Part shown: positions 6,037 to 12,784 of the stretch, one piece after another | Layout of the letters: the number at the start of each line of letters is the position of its first letter | Position numbering within the stretch: the first letter of the stretch is position 1 | From: a virus | Direction: 5' to 3' (one strand) | IMG/VR virus record: IMGVR_UViG_3300034812_000489 | Coordinates: 1 to 54,411 of that record | DNA: 54,411 nt | Made by a program: the position numbers and the translations under genes | Notes under the pieces: model-generated | The model's input: only the letters and a program-made list of their open reading frames with translations | Database searches by the model: none | Told to the model about the DNA's origin: nothing

Positions 6037-6645
6037 TCAAGATGTATGTTCAAGGAAGTGAGTAATGCAGAACTTTCCATTTTTGGTTTGGGTGTCGTTC
6101 TCCAACATTTTAACAGGTGTTGACCGATGATTCAGCATAGACGGAAATACAATGATACGATTATTCACACATTCAACTTGAATCTGATGATCTGTGAATT
6201 GTAAATCTCCACCTTCAAACTTTTTAGGTTCTCTATAAAAATAAGTTACTACAGTAAATCTACATGTATCTTGATGGGCAGGATATTCATTAGTGTCTTC
6301 ATAATATAAAATGTGCGTATGATGATTGTTGATTGAATCCAGATTAAAATACCAATGTGGATGATTATGAATTATAGAATAACCATCTGAAAATAATCTA
6401 TCAGATATTGTTAATATACTGGAGTGTTGTCTCTTTCTATAAAAATCCTCAAGATACAAACAACCAACATTTTTTATATTTTTATCATTCTCTGATGCAC
6501 CAGACTTATCCTTGAAAGGAGGAATTAACCTCCTTTCAGTGCAAAGATAATCAAGTTCTACCATGATTTCAGACTGCTCATCCTTATCATAGAATCCATC
6601 TATGACAACAAATGGTATTCTTTCCTCATGGTATTTTACTTCCAT
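6037..6645 (-). CDS. 2OG-Fe(II) oxygenase (202 aa)
   Basis: Double-stranded beta-helix oxygenase of the prolyl-4-hydroxylase-like type. Metal ligands H124-Q-D126 lie in YPAHQDTCRF and H173 in MLNHRSTP; the family hallmarks YREPKKFEGGDLQF and RIIVFPS are between them. The 2-oxoglutarate-binding position, usually Arg, is Lys191 (NGKFCITHF). It would hydroxylate an unknown substrate (protein side chain or nucleobase) using O2 and 2-oxoglutarate. It resembles the gene at 17374 more than the others in this window (shared YFY-REPKK phrase), suggesting paralogues. Confidence 0.8.
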   Translation of the reverse strand: MEVKYHEERIPFVVIDGFYDKDEQSEIMVELDYLCTERRLIPPFKDKSGASENDKNIKNVGCLYLEDFYRKRQHSSILTISDRLFSDGYSIIHNHPHWYFNLDSINNHHTHILYYEDTNEYPAHQDTCRFTVVTYFYREPKKFEGGDLQFTDHQIQVECVNNRIIVFPSMLNHRSTPVKMLENDTQTKNGKFCITHFLEHTS

Positions 6646-6652
6646 TTAACCC

Positions 6653-7093
6653 TCAGTTCTTGTAAAGATAACCACCTGCCCAATCACAATGCTCATAAAC
6701 CCACTCACGCTGTTCAATAATTCGCAAGTCAAAGCGTACACCTTTGGCAGGAGACTTGTATGATGCTGCCTTGTAAACTTCACCAGTCTTCTTATCAACG
6801 AAGCAGTGAACAGAACGGTTTCCACCATCAGTAATCATAACAATTTTATGATACTTACGACCAGTCTCCATTTCAAACTTATACTTCTCACCATTGCGAA
6901 TTTTTTCAATCTGCTTCTCATGAAACTCTTTCTCACTATTATTAGTGGCAAAGAACTTCTGACGACGAATTGCTTCATCGATATAGTTATGCTCAAGAGC
7001 AATACAGAGCATTTCAGACCATTCTTCTACATTGTGCATAAGTTGTTTGCGAGCGTCAGCAGTGGCGCAGTAGTCAGCAAATGAAGCAGTCAT
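6653..7093 (-). CDS. conserved cyanophage hypothetical protein (146 aa)
   Basis: N-terminal helical region (MTASFADYCATADARKQL), then a well-defined C-terminal phrase KYHKIVMITDGGNRSVHCF-VDKKTGEVYKAASYKSP that I recognise as a widespread conserved cyanophage domain of unknown function. The start is supported by a TATAAT box 21 bases upstream with a leader resembling the repeated promoter module. Confidence 0.8.
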   Translation of the reverse strand: MTASFADYCATADARKQLMHNVEEWSEMLCIALEHNYIDEAIRRQKFFATNNSEKEFHEKQIEKIRNGEKYKFEMETGRKYHKIVMITDGGNRSVHCFVDKKTGEVYKAASYKSPAKGVRFDLRIIEQREWVYEHCDWAGGYLYKN

Positions 7094-7120
7094 TGGTTGA
7101 TTGCGAATGAACGTATTATA
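7094..7120 (-). promoter_or_regulatory. promoter with divergent repeated leader, copy 7
   Basis: Minus strand TATAAT, then ACGTTCATTCGCAATCAACCA, then ATG. The 21-base spacing equals that of copies 1-3 and 5, and TTCA.TTC.AA.CAACCA is shared with the other modules, so this is probably a diverged member. Confidence 0.6.
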
Positions 7121-7127
7121 GGGGCAT

Positions 7128-7147
7128 AGAAGGACACCTAAGCGTCC
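7128..7147 (-). terminator. hairpin terminator after gene ending at 7163
   Basis: Minus strand GGACGC-TTAG-GTGTCC (one G-T pair) followed by TTCT. It is preceded by the TGGCACA 3'-end element and followed at once by a new promoter (7115-7120). Confidence 0.5.
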
Positions 7148-7165
7148 CTGTGTGCCAGTTTGTCA
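7146..7165 (-). other. 3'-end element with TGGCACA core, copy 2
   Basis: Starting at the stop codon, the minus strand reads TGACAAACTGGCACACAGGG and runs straight into the terminator stem. Confidence 0.4.
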
Positions 7166-7453
7166 AGTGGTTGATGTGAAGTCTTTGTCCCATTCTCTGA
7201 ACTGCACAATTTCATTGTGCCGCCAGATTCCAGGAAAAAACATTTTGATAACATCAAATCCAAATTCCTCATTGATACTCATCCCCGCCAATCTGGCAAG
7301 TCTGCAAAATCCTGGTGCGTATCCTTTAGTAAGATTAAACTTACCAGTTTCCTTGGCATACTTATACCAACTGCGATAGACTGTTCGGTCTACTGTTGGT
7401 TCCGCAATCTCTTCGCGGATAAACTGTTCGACAACTTCAGTAGTAATTTTCAT
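7163..7453 (-). CDS. hypothetical protein (96 aa)
   Basis: Start at ATG 7453, sharing one base with the TGA of the upstream gene. Begins MKITTEVVEQFIREEIAEPT; basic and aromatic, with YAPGFCRLARLAGMS and a C-terminal FFPGIWRHNEIVQFREW. No family recognised. It is the last gene of its unit, followed by the TGGCACA element and a hairpin. Confidence 0.65.
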   Translation of the reverse strand: MKITTEVVEQFIREEIAEPTVDRTVYRSWYKYAKETGKFNLTKGYAPGFCRLARLAGMSINEEFGFDVIKMFFPGIWRHNEIVQFREWDKDFTSTT

Positions 7454-7881
7454 CACTTATCACTCATAGAACCAGCAGGGATCTCAACCTTTTCAGGTTG
7501 CTTATCATCTTCAAACTGGTTCATCTTTGTGCAGACCCATTTGTTATTGACTGTCCAAATGTAAGCATACTCTTCATTGTTCTCCTTTTCAAGGAAATCA
7601 AAGATGCTTTCATCATATCGTGGTGCATTACTCTCCAGAGACTCACCACGCGAAGTATAGTGAAGAGGACCAGATTCTTCCAGAGTTTCATTGTTCCAAC
7701 CTGCATTAGTCCAGGTGCAGGACATATCACCACCGTCAATCAGTTCTTTTACCTTTTCGACGGTGTTGTAGTGATCCCGAAGAACGCGACCGTTGAACTC
7801 AGGATAACCATCATAGTGGCAGTAGACTGACAGGACGCTGTTGTCCTGAAGTTGGATGCCGATGCGGGAACGGGTGCCCAT
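7453..7881 (-). CDS. conserved phage hypothetical protein (142 aa), CHYDGYPE family
   Basis: Begins MGTRSRIGIQLQDNSVLSVY, continuing CHYDGYPEFNGRVL and KVKELIDGGDMSCTW, a pattern of a conserved family found in cyanophages and other phages. The acidic and aromatic residues around YCHYDGYPE could form a binding pocket, but no activity is known to me. Ends coupled to the next gene. Confidence 0.75.
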   Translation of the reverse strand: MGTRSRIGIQLQDNSVLSVYCHYDGYPEFNGRVLRDHYNTVEKVKELIDGGDMSCTWTNAGWNNETLEESGPLHYTSRGESLESNAPRYDESIFDFLEKENNEEYAYIWTVNNKWVCTKMNQFEDDKQPEKVEIPAGSMSDK

Positions 7882-7991
7882 GATTAAGAAAAAAGTGTAA
7901 GAGAGGCGGAGAGCAGTTTGTCGCTCCCTCTTACTGTTTGCCTCTCGTGGTTGTTGTGTCGGGTCTCCCCTCCACTCATCTAATATACATG

Positions 7992-8017
7992 AAAAAGGGG
8001 GGTCTCAAACCCCCCTT
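7992..8017 (-). terminator. strong intrinsic terminator
   Basis: Minus strand GGGGGG-TTTGAGA-CCCCCC-TTTTT: a 6-bp all-GC stem, 7-nt loop and U tract. It ends the unit of the gene at 8042-8275. The stretch 7882-8041 holds this terminator and the TGGCACA element; I see no gene there. Confidence 0.85.
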
Positions 8018-8044
8018 GTGCCACTTATTCAACTGTCACACTCA
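8014..8044 (-). other. 3'-end element with TGGCACA core, copy 3
   Basis: After the TGA at 8042-8044 the minus strand runs through AATAAGTGGCACAAGG into the G6 arm of the strong terminator. Confidence 0.45.
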
Positions 8045-8275
8045 GTCATCATAAACCAGACATTCGGGTTCTGATGGGTTCTGGTCACAATATAGTTCAA
8101 GTGCAGTGGGATCGTGATGGTCACCCTGCTCAATTTCTTCTTTATTATGCTCCACATACTCTTCTAAGTCGTGCAATTCGCCTTCAATATGGCGGCGCAT
8201 TTGTGGAGATACTGTAGGATCGTGAAGGATTTCTTTATCCTTTGCGATATGTTGTTCGATGCTATCCATTAGCAT
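8042..8275 (-). CDS. conserved cyanophage hypothetical protein (77 aa)
   Basis: Begins MLMDSIEQHIAKDKEILHD and continues SPQMRRHIEGELHDLEEY to an end PTALELYCDQNPSEPEC. I recognise this as a very widely conserved small cyanophage protein of unknown role. ATG 8275 is preferred because an upstream in-frame start would overlap the previous gene, and because a late-type AATAAATA box sits about 20 bases upstream. With its own promoter and terminator it looks like a monocistronic late gene. Confidence 0.8.
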   Translation of the reverse strand: MLMDSIEQHIAKDKEILHDPTVSPQMRRHIEGELHDLEEYVEHNKEEIEQGDHHDPTALELYCDQNPSEPECLVYDD

Positions 8276-8295
8276 ATTTTGTAAAGCGATGTTAC

Positions 8296-8303
8296 TATTT
8301 ATT
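8296..8303 (-). promoter_or_regulatory. late promoter motif AATAAATA
   Basis: Matches the NATAAATA late-promoter motif described for marine T4-like cyanophages, 20 bases upstream of the start at 8275. It lies in the last codons of the upstream gene. Confidence 0.5.
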
Positions 8304-8493
8304 CTTCTAAAGCGCCACCAGTACGCCAAGGACGTGGGTTTTCGTGTGTATTCTTTAACTTTTCAACCATAAAATCGGCAAGTGCTTCCATTCTTTCAGG
8401 ATGAATTGCTACGATTCCCGATTCTTTTAGGGCAATTTCCATGCTTTGCTCTTCAATTTTACTAAGTTTTTTACCGTTTTGAGGAAGAGTCAT
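8299..8493 (-). CDS. hypothetical protein (64 aa)
   Basis: Begins MTLPQNGKKLSKIEEQSMEI; helical, ending PRPWRTGGALEE. AGGACAAGAACTC precedes the ATG and supplies a Shine-Dalgarno (AGGA). No recognised domain. About 90 bp of non-coding AT-rich DNA separate it from the upstream gene. Confidence 0.6.
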   Translation of the reverse strand: MTLPQNGKKLSKIEEQSMEIALKESGIVAIHPERMEALADFMVEKLKNTHENPRPWRTGGALEE

Positions 8494-8582
8494 GAGTTCT
8501 TGTCCTGTACTAATGTATTTTAGCGTTACCGCGTAAAATTAGTTAGCAACTTAAGATTTTCTTTGGGATTGCGTTACAATTC

Positions 8583-8810
8583 TCAATCACCAGTAAAAAA
8601 TGGACCAAACTTTCCACTACTTCCATCTTCACGATCTTCGAGCATATCCATAATTTCATCAAACTTTTTACACTGCTCCATATCTAATAAAAGTTGTGCA
8701 AGTTGCTTAACAACTAAAGGTTTCTCATTAACAGCAGCAGATTTAATTGCTGCTCTCATATGTGATTCTGCTTCTAAAAGATAATCTAGAGTTTGCTTAG
8801 ATAGTGCCAT
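8583..8810 (-). CDS. hypothetical protein (75 aa)
   Basis: Helical protein (MALSKQTLDYLLEAESHMRA) with an acidic DEIMDMLEDREDG region and a short GPFF tail. Its ATG overlaps the TAA of the upstream gene by one base. Function unknown. Confidence 0.65.
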   Translation of the reverse strand: MALSKQTLDYLLEAESHMRAAIKSAAVNEKPLVVKQLAQLLLDMEQCKKFDEIMDMLEDREDGSSGKFGPFFTGD

Positions 8811-9061
8811 TAAAGTTCTGTATAATCTGGGATTTCAAAAGGATTTGTTCTAGTTAGGTCATTACGATCATAATCATAGTAATATGATGAATGTTGCAAT
8901 TTTTCGCCAGTTGCTGTAAGGTCAAAAGAATAATCTTCTGTTGGTGCATTGCAACGAACAATATCAAGTTTACTTAGAAGTTTTTTACCTTTACGAACTT
9001 CTAATTGATGTTCTTCAATATGCTCTTTAATTACTTTTTCAACCTTCTGATAGAGGTCCAT
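8810..9061 (-). CDS. hypothetical protein (83 aa)
   Basis: Begins MDLYQKVEKVIKEHIEEHQL (charged helix), then a Tyr/Asp-rich region SSYYYDYDRNDLTRTNPFEI. Overlaps the 3' end of the 58-aa gene upstream by 23 bp. No family recognised. Confidence 0.65.
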   Translation of the reverse strand: MDLYQKVEKVIKEHIEEHQLEVRKGKKLLSKLDIVRCNAPTEDYSFDLTATGEKLQHSSYYYDYDRNDLTRTNPFEIPDYTEL

Positions 9062-9215
9062 TTACATCCATTCGGACTGCTTCTTCAATAATAGCAGTAA
9101 TTTCTTTACTTGTCAAATTATTCAAGAAACTCCATTTAGGATTTTCTTTATCCCATTCAAGAGTGAAAGTTTTATCTTCATTTTGAGTAATTTTCAAACC
9201 ATCATCTACATCCAT
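9039..9215 (-). CDS. conserved cyanophage hypothetical protein (58 aa)
   Basis: Encodes MDVDDGLKITQNEDKTFTLE followed by WDKENPKWSFLNNLTSKEIT, a pattern I recognise as a conserved small cyanophage family. It overlaps both neighbours slightly (14 bp upstream, 23 bp downstream), as is usual here. Function unknown. Confidence 0.75.
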   Translation of the reverse strand: MDVDDGLKITQNEDKTFTLEWDKENPKWSFLNNLTSKEITAIIEEAVRMDVNGPLSEG

Positions 9216-9384
9216 CTTTCTTAAACTGTTTACGACATTTTTTAACTTCTTTAAGTTCCTCTTTAATCATCCGATAAGCATCTTCAGATGATAATCTGTT
9301 TGAAAACTCCAAAGCACAGATAACTTCAACACGAGTGCCAAAGTGTTTCAGTGCCTCTTCAAAACAATTTAGTTCTTCGTACAT
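9202..9384 (-). CDS. conserved cyanophage hypothetical protein (60 aa)
   Basis: Helical protein MYEELNCFEEALKHFGTRVE continuing to EDAYRMIKEELKEVKKCRKQ with a basic C-terminus. It resembles conserved small cyanophage proteins. Overlaps both neighbours by about 15 bp. Function unknown. Confidence 0.7.
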   Translation of the reverse strand: MYEELNCFEEALKHFGTRVEVICALEFSNRLSSEDAYRMIKEELKEVKKCRKQFKKDGCR

Positions 9385-9638
9385 TGTTCTAATTCACCCC
9401 GAAGTTTATATATCTCACGTTGAATAGTAATCATCTCGGTTTGCAAACGACTGATTTTTTCGTCATGTGCTTTAATCCACTGCTTGTAAATGATTTCATC
9501 TAACTCATCATCAAAATGATCAGGAAGATTATATCTCTCTATTGCCCAGGATGGGGGTGTTGATGTTTTCCAGGGATACAACGCATACTCAATTTCCATC
9601 ACAACACCCCATAACCAAATATGAAACTTACGAATCAC
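9369..9638 (-). CDS. hypothetical protein (89 aa)
   Basis: Starts at ATG 9638 overlapping the upstream stop (ATGA); an internal ATG at 9599 (MEIEYALYPWKTS) is an alternative. The first 14 residues are hydrophobic and aromatic (MIRKFHIWLWGVV). The C-terminal half (SRLQTEMITIQREIYKLRGE) has coiled-coil spacing. No recognised domain. Confidence 0.6.
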   Translation of the reverse strand: MIRKFHIWLWGVVMEIEYALYPWKTSTPPSWAIERYNLPDHFDDELDEIIYKQWIKAHDEKISRLQTEMITIQREIYKLRGELEQCTKN

Positions 9639-9928
9639 AACTTACCACTAACGACGCCATCATTGATAACACGAGTATAATCTTGAAGTGTGCCATCTTG
9701 CAAACATTTCAGATGCCAACGTGAAATAATTAAACATCCTTCATATTCTTGAGCAGTAATAAAATGTGCTCCCAATGGATTTTTTAAGATACTGGTATGT
9801 AATCCAAAACGTGTTTTTTTGATGTAAAACGCATCATCAATCCATTCTACATCATCAGGAATATCCTTCTCAATAGTACCACCAAGAGAATCTTCCAATC
9901 GTGGTTTTCGTTGTGCCTCAGAGTTCAT
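9635..9928 (-). CDS. hypothetical protein (97 aa)
   Basis: ATG 9928 (MNSEAQRKPRLEDSLGG) is chosen because it gives only an 11-bp overlap with the previous gene; the frame is open further upstream. Contains EWIDDAFYIKKTRFG and a beta-like FITAQEYEGCLIISRWHLK. Function unknown. Confidence 0.65.
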   Translation of the reverse strand: MNSEAQRKPRLEDSLGGTIEKDIPDDVEWIDDAFYIKKTRFGLHTSILKNPLGAHFITAQEYEGCLIISRWHLKCLQDGTLQDYTRVINDGVVSGKL

Positions 9929-10223
9929 ATGCAGCCCATTGTCTGTTAGTTTTAATTGCAACTGTTCCCGCTGGCGCATCATCAGGAGAATCAATTACAG
10001 GTGCTCCATCATCATTCAATTCACGAATGAATCCGAAAGGTCCAATTTTACCCTCTTCTTCAGAGCGTTTTTTTATAACAACGCTACCAAGACTTTCCAT
10101 AATTTTTAGAATGTCTTCTGCTCTAGCATTGTCACCAAGTTCTTTAGCAATCCAAAAGTATTTGTCAAAGAACTCTTTACCATACTTTTCGTAGTCTTCA
10201 ACTGTTATTGGTTTGTCTTTCAT
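9918..10223 (-). CDS. hypothetical protein (101 aa)
   Basis: Begins MKDKPITVEDYEKYGKEFFD; a helical N-terminal half is followed by GPFGFIRELNDDGAPVIDSP and TNRQWAAYEL. No family recognised. Overlaps the upstream 56-aa gene by 26 bp. Confidence 0.65.
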   Translation of the reverse strand: MKDKPITVEDYEKYGKEFFDKYFWIAKELGDNARAEDILKIMESLGSVVIKKRSEEEGKIGPFGFIRELNDDGAPVIDSPDDAPAGTVAIKTNRQWAAYEL

Positions 10224-10368
10224 GAGGTCGCTTCAGATTAAGGTTTGCAATTTGTCGTTCGGTTTGTTTAATTGTCTTTTGAAGTTGTGCCACAGCAGCA
10301 GTAACTTCTGGCGTTTCTTCCCACTCCCAAGTATCACCTTTATTGGATACAAATTGTCTGGTAGTCAT
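10198..10368 (-). CDS. conserved cyanophage hypothetical protein (56 aa)
   Basis: Encodes MTTRQFVSNKGDTWEWEETP, then a Gln/Lys-rich helix (AQLQKTIKQTERQIANL). The opening phrase looks like a recurrent cyanophage motif. Its ATG overlaps the TGA of the membrane-protein gene (ATGA). Function unknown. Confidence 0.7.
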   Translation of the reverse strand: MTTRQFVSNKGDTWEWEETPEVTAAVAQLQKTIKQTERQIANLNLKRPHERQTNNS

Positions 10369-10475
10369 GAATAAAACTCCCTAGCGTTTTTAAGTGTGGT
10401 AAGCAAGTGCATGTTACCTTTGAAGTATCCTAGCACAATAACACTCAATGTGGCAAGTATCACCCCAAGAAACAT
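10365..10475 (-). CDS. short single-pass membrane protein (36 aa or up to 80 aa)
   Basis: One clear transmembrane helix (MFLGVILATLSVIVLGYF) followed by a basic, Asn-containing tail ending NAREFYS. The frame is open back to ATG 10607, which would add an acidic, Thr-rich 44-residue N-terminus but would overlap the conserved end of the previous gene by 110 bp. ATG 10475 avoids this and is used here, without a clear Shine-Dalgarno. The stop is coupled to the next gene (ATGA). Role unknown. Confidence 0.5.
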   Translation of the reverse strand: MFLGVILATLSVIVLGYFKGNMHLLTTLKNAREFYS

Positions 10476-10497
10476 AAGAGATGGGATGATAGGATCT

Positions 10498-10890
10498 TTA
10501 GGTAAGGTTGTCGATGGCGTAACTTCCTCTTCTAAGTTTATATCTGGCGATGTGTTTATCTCTGTGTTGTTCACACTCGAAGTGACAGACTCGTTTGTCT
10601 TTTCCATCTTGATACTCTAATCTAAAAGGAAATGCTGAAAATGGGTGCAACTCACCAATCGGAAGTTCCTTCCTCTTGAATGTAGGTTTCTTCGTGGCAG
10701 TTTTTCTTACCGAAGGTTTCTTCACAGGTGTTGATGAAGGTTTCTTCGCTTTGGTTGTTGTTTTTGCCTTGGGTTTGCCAGGTGCCGTATTCTTCTGGCG
10801 CGTAGAAGTAGTCTTTGAACTCTTTGCCTTCGCTTTCGGAGTTGTAGTATTTGTCCCAGATGCCTTCGTAGAGGTCTTTTTTGTCGGCAT
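10498..10890 (-). CDS. basic low-complexity protein with conserved C-terminal domain (130 aa)
   Basis: Residues 1-75 are Lys/Thr/Ala/Pro low complexity (repeated PKAK, TTKAKKP, KKPSVRKTATKKP), like histone H1 tails or bacterial histone-like tails that bind DNA non-specifically. Residues 75-130 form an ordered domain (LHPFSAFPFRLEYQDG, CHFECEQHRDKHIARYKLR) with C-x3-C/H residues that may bind zinc; this part resembles conserved cyanophage hypotheticals. DNA or RNA binding is an inference from charge. Coupled to the cupin gene by TAATG. Confidence 0.65.
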   Translation of the reverse strand: MPTKKTSTKASGTNTTTPKAKAKSSKTTSTRQKNTAPGKPKAKTTTKAKKPSSTPVKKPSVRKTATKKPTFKRKELPIGELHPFSAFPFRLEYQDGKDKRVCHFECEQHRDKHIARYKLRRGSYAIDNLT

Positions 10891-11360
10891 TACTCTCCAA
10901 TGTCATGAATTACAGGTTGTTCGTGGACAAGTACCCGATAAAGTTCGGGATTGTTTCCAGCACTTACAGGGATAAACTCTGTGTCTGGATCAAATTCATC
11001 ATCTCTAACTGCTTGATTGATTACAATAGAACCATCGGCACCTGAGATGCTACGATGATATGTTCCGATAGGAACTACCAGTGCTCCACTCTTACGGTTC
11101 ATGTGAACAATATGGTAGGGAAACTTCCAATCAAAGTTCACAAGTTCAAAAGTTCTTTCACCTGAGAGGACACGATTATGGTCCACTTGATGATGGTGGA
11201 TATAGAACTGTTTTGCACCGATGACATCATCTGGTGGTGATACTGCTGGTCCTTCATGTACCACAAGATCAGATGCGTTTGAATCATCTACACTAATGTC
11301 ATAGAACACAACATCGGGAGTCTCACGAAACACCCGATGCTTACGAAACTGAACACTCAT
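10890..11360 (-). CDS. cupin-fold protein (156 aa)
   Basis: Carries both cupin signatures. Motif 1 is GAKQFYIHHHQVDHNRVLSG (His55-57 and His61 as metal-ligand candidates). Motif 2 is SGALVVPIGTYHRSISG (P97, G99, H102, the P-x-G-x2-H pattern). A single cupin barrel of this length usually binds Fe, Mn or Ni and may act as an isomerase, dioxygenase or sugar-binding protein; nothing here decides which. Both ends overlap neighbouring genes by 1-4 bp, so it sits inside a tightly coupled operon that also holds a 2OG oxygenase gene. Confidence 0.7.
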   Translation of the reverse strand: MSVQFRKHRVFRETPDVVFYDISVDDSNASDLVVHEGPAVSPPDDVIGAKQFYIHHHQVDHNRVLSGERTFELVNFDWKFPYHIVHMNRKSGALVVPIGTYHRSISGADGSIVINQAVRDDEFDPDTEFIPVSAGNNPELYRVLVHEQPVIHDIGE

Positions 11361-11572
11361 TTGAATCCTTTAGTCTCCTTTTTATCTAGCACTTCAATGT
11401 GTGAGAGAAATGCACTTCTTTGAAACCATGTCATTTGAACTGTTTCCCAGTTATCAATCACAATAGATTCACCAGATTTAGACACAATCTTATAATTATG
11501 CCTATCATAGATTTCATCAGACGATTGTGTAAAATACTGAGGGTCGTCTGGAGTAATTAGTTTAGGAGTCAT
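11357..11572 (-). CDS. conserved cyanophage hypothetical protein (71 aa)
   Basis: ATG 11572 (MTPKLITPDDPQYFTQSSDE) is preferred over one three codons upstream. Continues IYDRHNYKIVSKSGESIVID and ETVQMTWFQRSAFLSHIEVL, which I recognise as a conserved cyanophage protein of unknown function. Coupled to the cupin gene by ATGA. Confidence 0.75.
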   Translation of the reverse strand: MTPKLITPDDPQYFTQSSDEIYDRHNYKIVSKSGESIVIDNWETVQMTWFQRSAFLSHIEVLDKKETKGFK

Positions 11573-12119
11573 TAAATTCAAAATTAAAGTTGAATGATAA
11601 AGTTTTTCTTACCTCTTTACTTTTATGGGGATTTACACCATGATAGAAGTTACTGGGGAAGAATATCATATCACCAGCACTAATGTCAGTAAGTACCTGA
11701 GTATCATTGTAATTAAGCACCTTTCTCACATTTGAACTTAAAAAACAACTAAATCTATCTCTAAAGTAAAATTGAGAGAAATTTTCTCCATGATTCATAA
11801 AGAATACGGCAGACATATCACTCCTAACATGTTCATGCACTTCCTGATGTGAGTATTCATTATAGACGTTAATCCACGGATCAAATAGAAAGAAACTACC
11901 TTTGTGATTTAACTCATTTGCAAGTTTAATCATTGATGGTGTCAGAAGTTCAACTACATCTGGAGTTGAACTTAATGGGATTCTATCAACAATGCAATTT
12001 TTTCCCCACTTAAACACATCATTGTCGATTTCATTATTCTCATCAAGAAAAGAAATTAGTTCATCAGCATTTGGTGCTCTAAAATGAATGTAAAACTGGG
12101 TGTCAAATAATTTTTTCAT
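11562..12119 (-). CDS. 2OG-Fe(II) oxygenase-like protein (185 aa)
   Basis: Resembles the phage and bacterial 2OG-Fe(II) oxygenase family that has a W/F-x-N-VY stretch and an H-x-H motif. WINVYNEYSHQEVHEHVRSD gives H95-E-H97, GDMIFFPSNFYHGVNP gives H160, and R171 (VRKTLSFNFNF) is the likely 2-oxoglutarate anchor. The usual H-x-D carboxylate is replaced by a second His, as in the gene at 16711. Substrate unknown. Coupled to the upstream gene (ATGA). Confidence 0.7.
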   Translation of the reverse strand: MKKLFDTQFYIHFRAPNADELISFLDENNEIDNDVFKWGKNCIVDRIPLSSTPDVVELLTPSMIKLANELNHKGSFFLFDPWINVYNEYSHQEVHEHVRSDMSAVFFMNHGENFSQFYFRDRFSCFLSSNVRKVLNYNDTQVLTDISAGDMIFFPSNFYHGVNPHKSKEVRKTLSFNFNFEFNDS

Positions 12120-12388
12120 TCACTATCTTGAAGTGCTTTCATCGTGTATTGATGCCCAGATTCAATAACATTGTCATGTAAATTTGCAATATCTTGAAGA
12201 CCTTCTATAGAATACCATGGTGCTGTTTCCCAGTCAAATCCTTCACCAAAGGTGTTGTCTGCATTAACGATATACCAATGACAAGATGTATCAGGGACAT
12301 CAACGGCACAGTTAGTCCAATCATCATCCCATTGTGGAACTTGCACCCACAAAGTAACGGCAAAGAGAATACTTAGAATAAAATTCAT
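12116..12388 (-). CDS. conserved cyanophage protein with N-terminal signal or anchor (90 aa)
   Basis: Starts with a hydrophobic segment (MNFILSILFAVTLWVQVPQW) that looks like a signal peptide or membrane anchor. Then follows a conserved-looking WDDDWTNCAVDVPDTSCHWY, with two Cys that could form a disulfide if exported, and GEGFDWETAPWYSI. Similar small proteins occur in cyanophages; role unknown, envelope location inferred. Confidence 0.7.
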   Translation of the reverse strand: MNFILSILFAVTLWVQVPQWDDDWTNCAVDVPDTSCHWYIVNADNTFGEGFDWETAPWYSIEGLQDIANLHDNVIESGHQYTMKALQDSE

Positions 12389-12585
12389 TAAGAGAGCTTA
12401 AATTTATCCTTAAGGTCCAATACTTTATTTACCTCATTTACAGCAGTAGACATTCTTGCAGAAAGAATGTCCATCATATCACCATAGATAACTTCGTTTT
12501 CAACACAATCATCAAAATAATTATCTAACGCCTCTTTCAGGTATCTTTTCCGATGCCACTCTGGTGAATAGGGTTTGTAGTCCAT
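12388..12585 (-). CDS. conserved cyanophage hypothetical protein (65 aa)
   Basis: Begins MDYKPYSPEWHRKRYLKEAL and continues as an acidic helix (YFDDCVENEVIYGDMMDIL). The first gene of a long overlapping run (12585 down to 10198), preceded by a consensus promoter at 12608-12636. No Shine-Dalgarno is obvious. Function unknown. Confidence 0.7.
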   Translation of the reverse strand: MDYKPYSPEWHRKRYLKEALDNYFDDCVENEVIYGDMMDILSARMSTAVNEVNKVLDLKDKFKLS

Positions 12586-12607
12586 GATGTAGGTCTATTA
12601 TGATGGT

Positions 12608-12636
12608 ATTATAGCACTATGGATTACGTTTGTCAA
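12608..12636 (-). promoter_or_regulatory. consensus sigma70-type promoter
   Basis: Minus strand TTGACA (12631-12636), 17-bp spacer ending TGC, TATAAT (12608-12613): a perfect -35/-10 pair with extended -10, 23 bases upstream of the ATG at 12585. It should be recognised by host RNA polymerase and drive the operon from 12585 downward. The -35 lies in the last codons of the preceding gene. Confidence 0.85.
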
Positions 12637-12784
12637 TGCCCAAAGAATCAAGATATTCTAACCACCAATCAGCATCTTTTATGTATCTCCAGTTAGGAAC
12701 CTTTTCACCGCGTTCTATCACATAATACTGATAAAGTGCATCATCGATAATCTGTGCGACTTGTAAATTCTTCTTCCTCCTCAT
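12617..12784 (-). CDS. hypothetical protein (55 aa)
   Basis: Reads MRRKKNLQVAQIIDDALYQY then RGEKVPNWRYIKDADWWLEY: a basic N-terminus and a Trp-rich C-terminal half. In-frame ATGs at 12796 and 12847 would lengthen it but increase the overlap with the upstream membrane-protein gene. The real start is uncertain. Function unknown. Confidence 0.55.
   Translation of the reverse strand: MRRKKNLQVAQIIDDALYQYYVIERGEKVPNWRYIKDADWWLEYLDSLGIDKRNP

Noticed and set aside
1-10000. GATC avoidance as support for the restriction idea.
   Set aside because: GATC is seen repeatedly (for example near 310, 713, 826, 1689, 1946, 2188, 2233, 3066), so no obvious depletion; a proper count over the genome would be needed.
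10652-10906. An 84-aa minus-strand frame (MTLESNADKKDLYEGIWDKY...) overlapping the basic protein.
   Set aside because: It lies in another frame over the Lys/Pro repeats of the gene at 10498-10890, whose C-terminus looks conserved; the overlap is nearly complete and there is no ribosome site.
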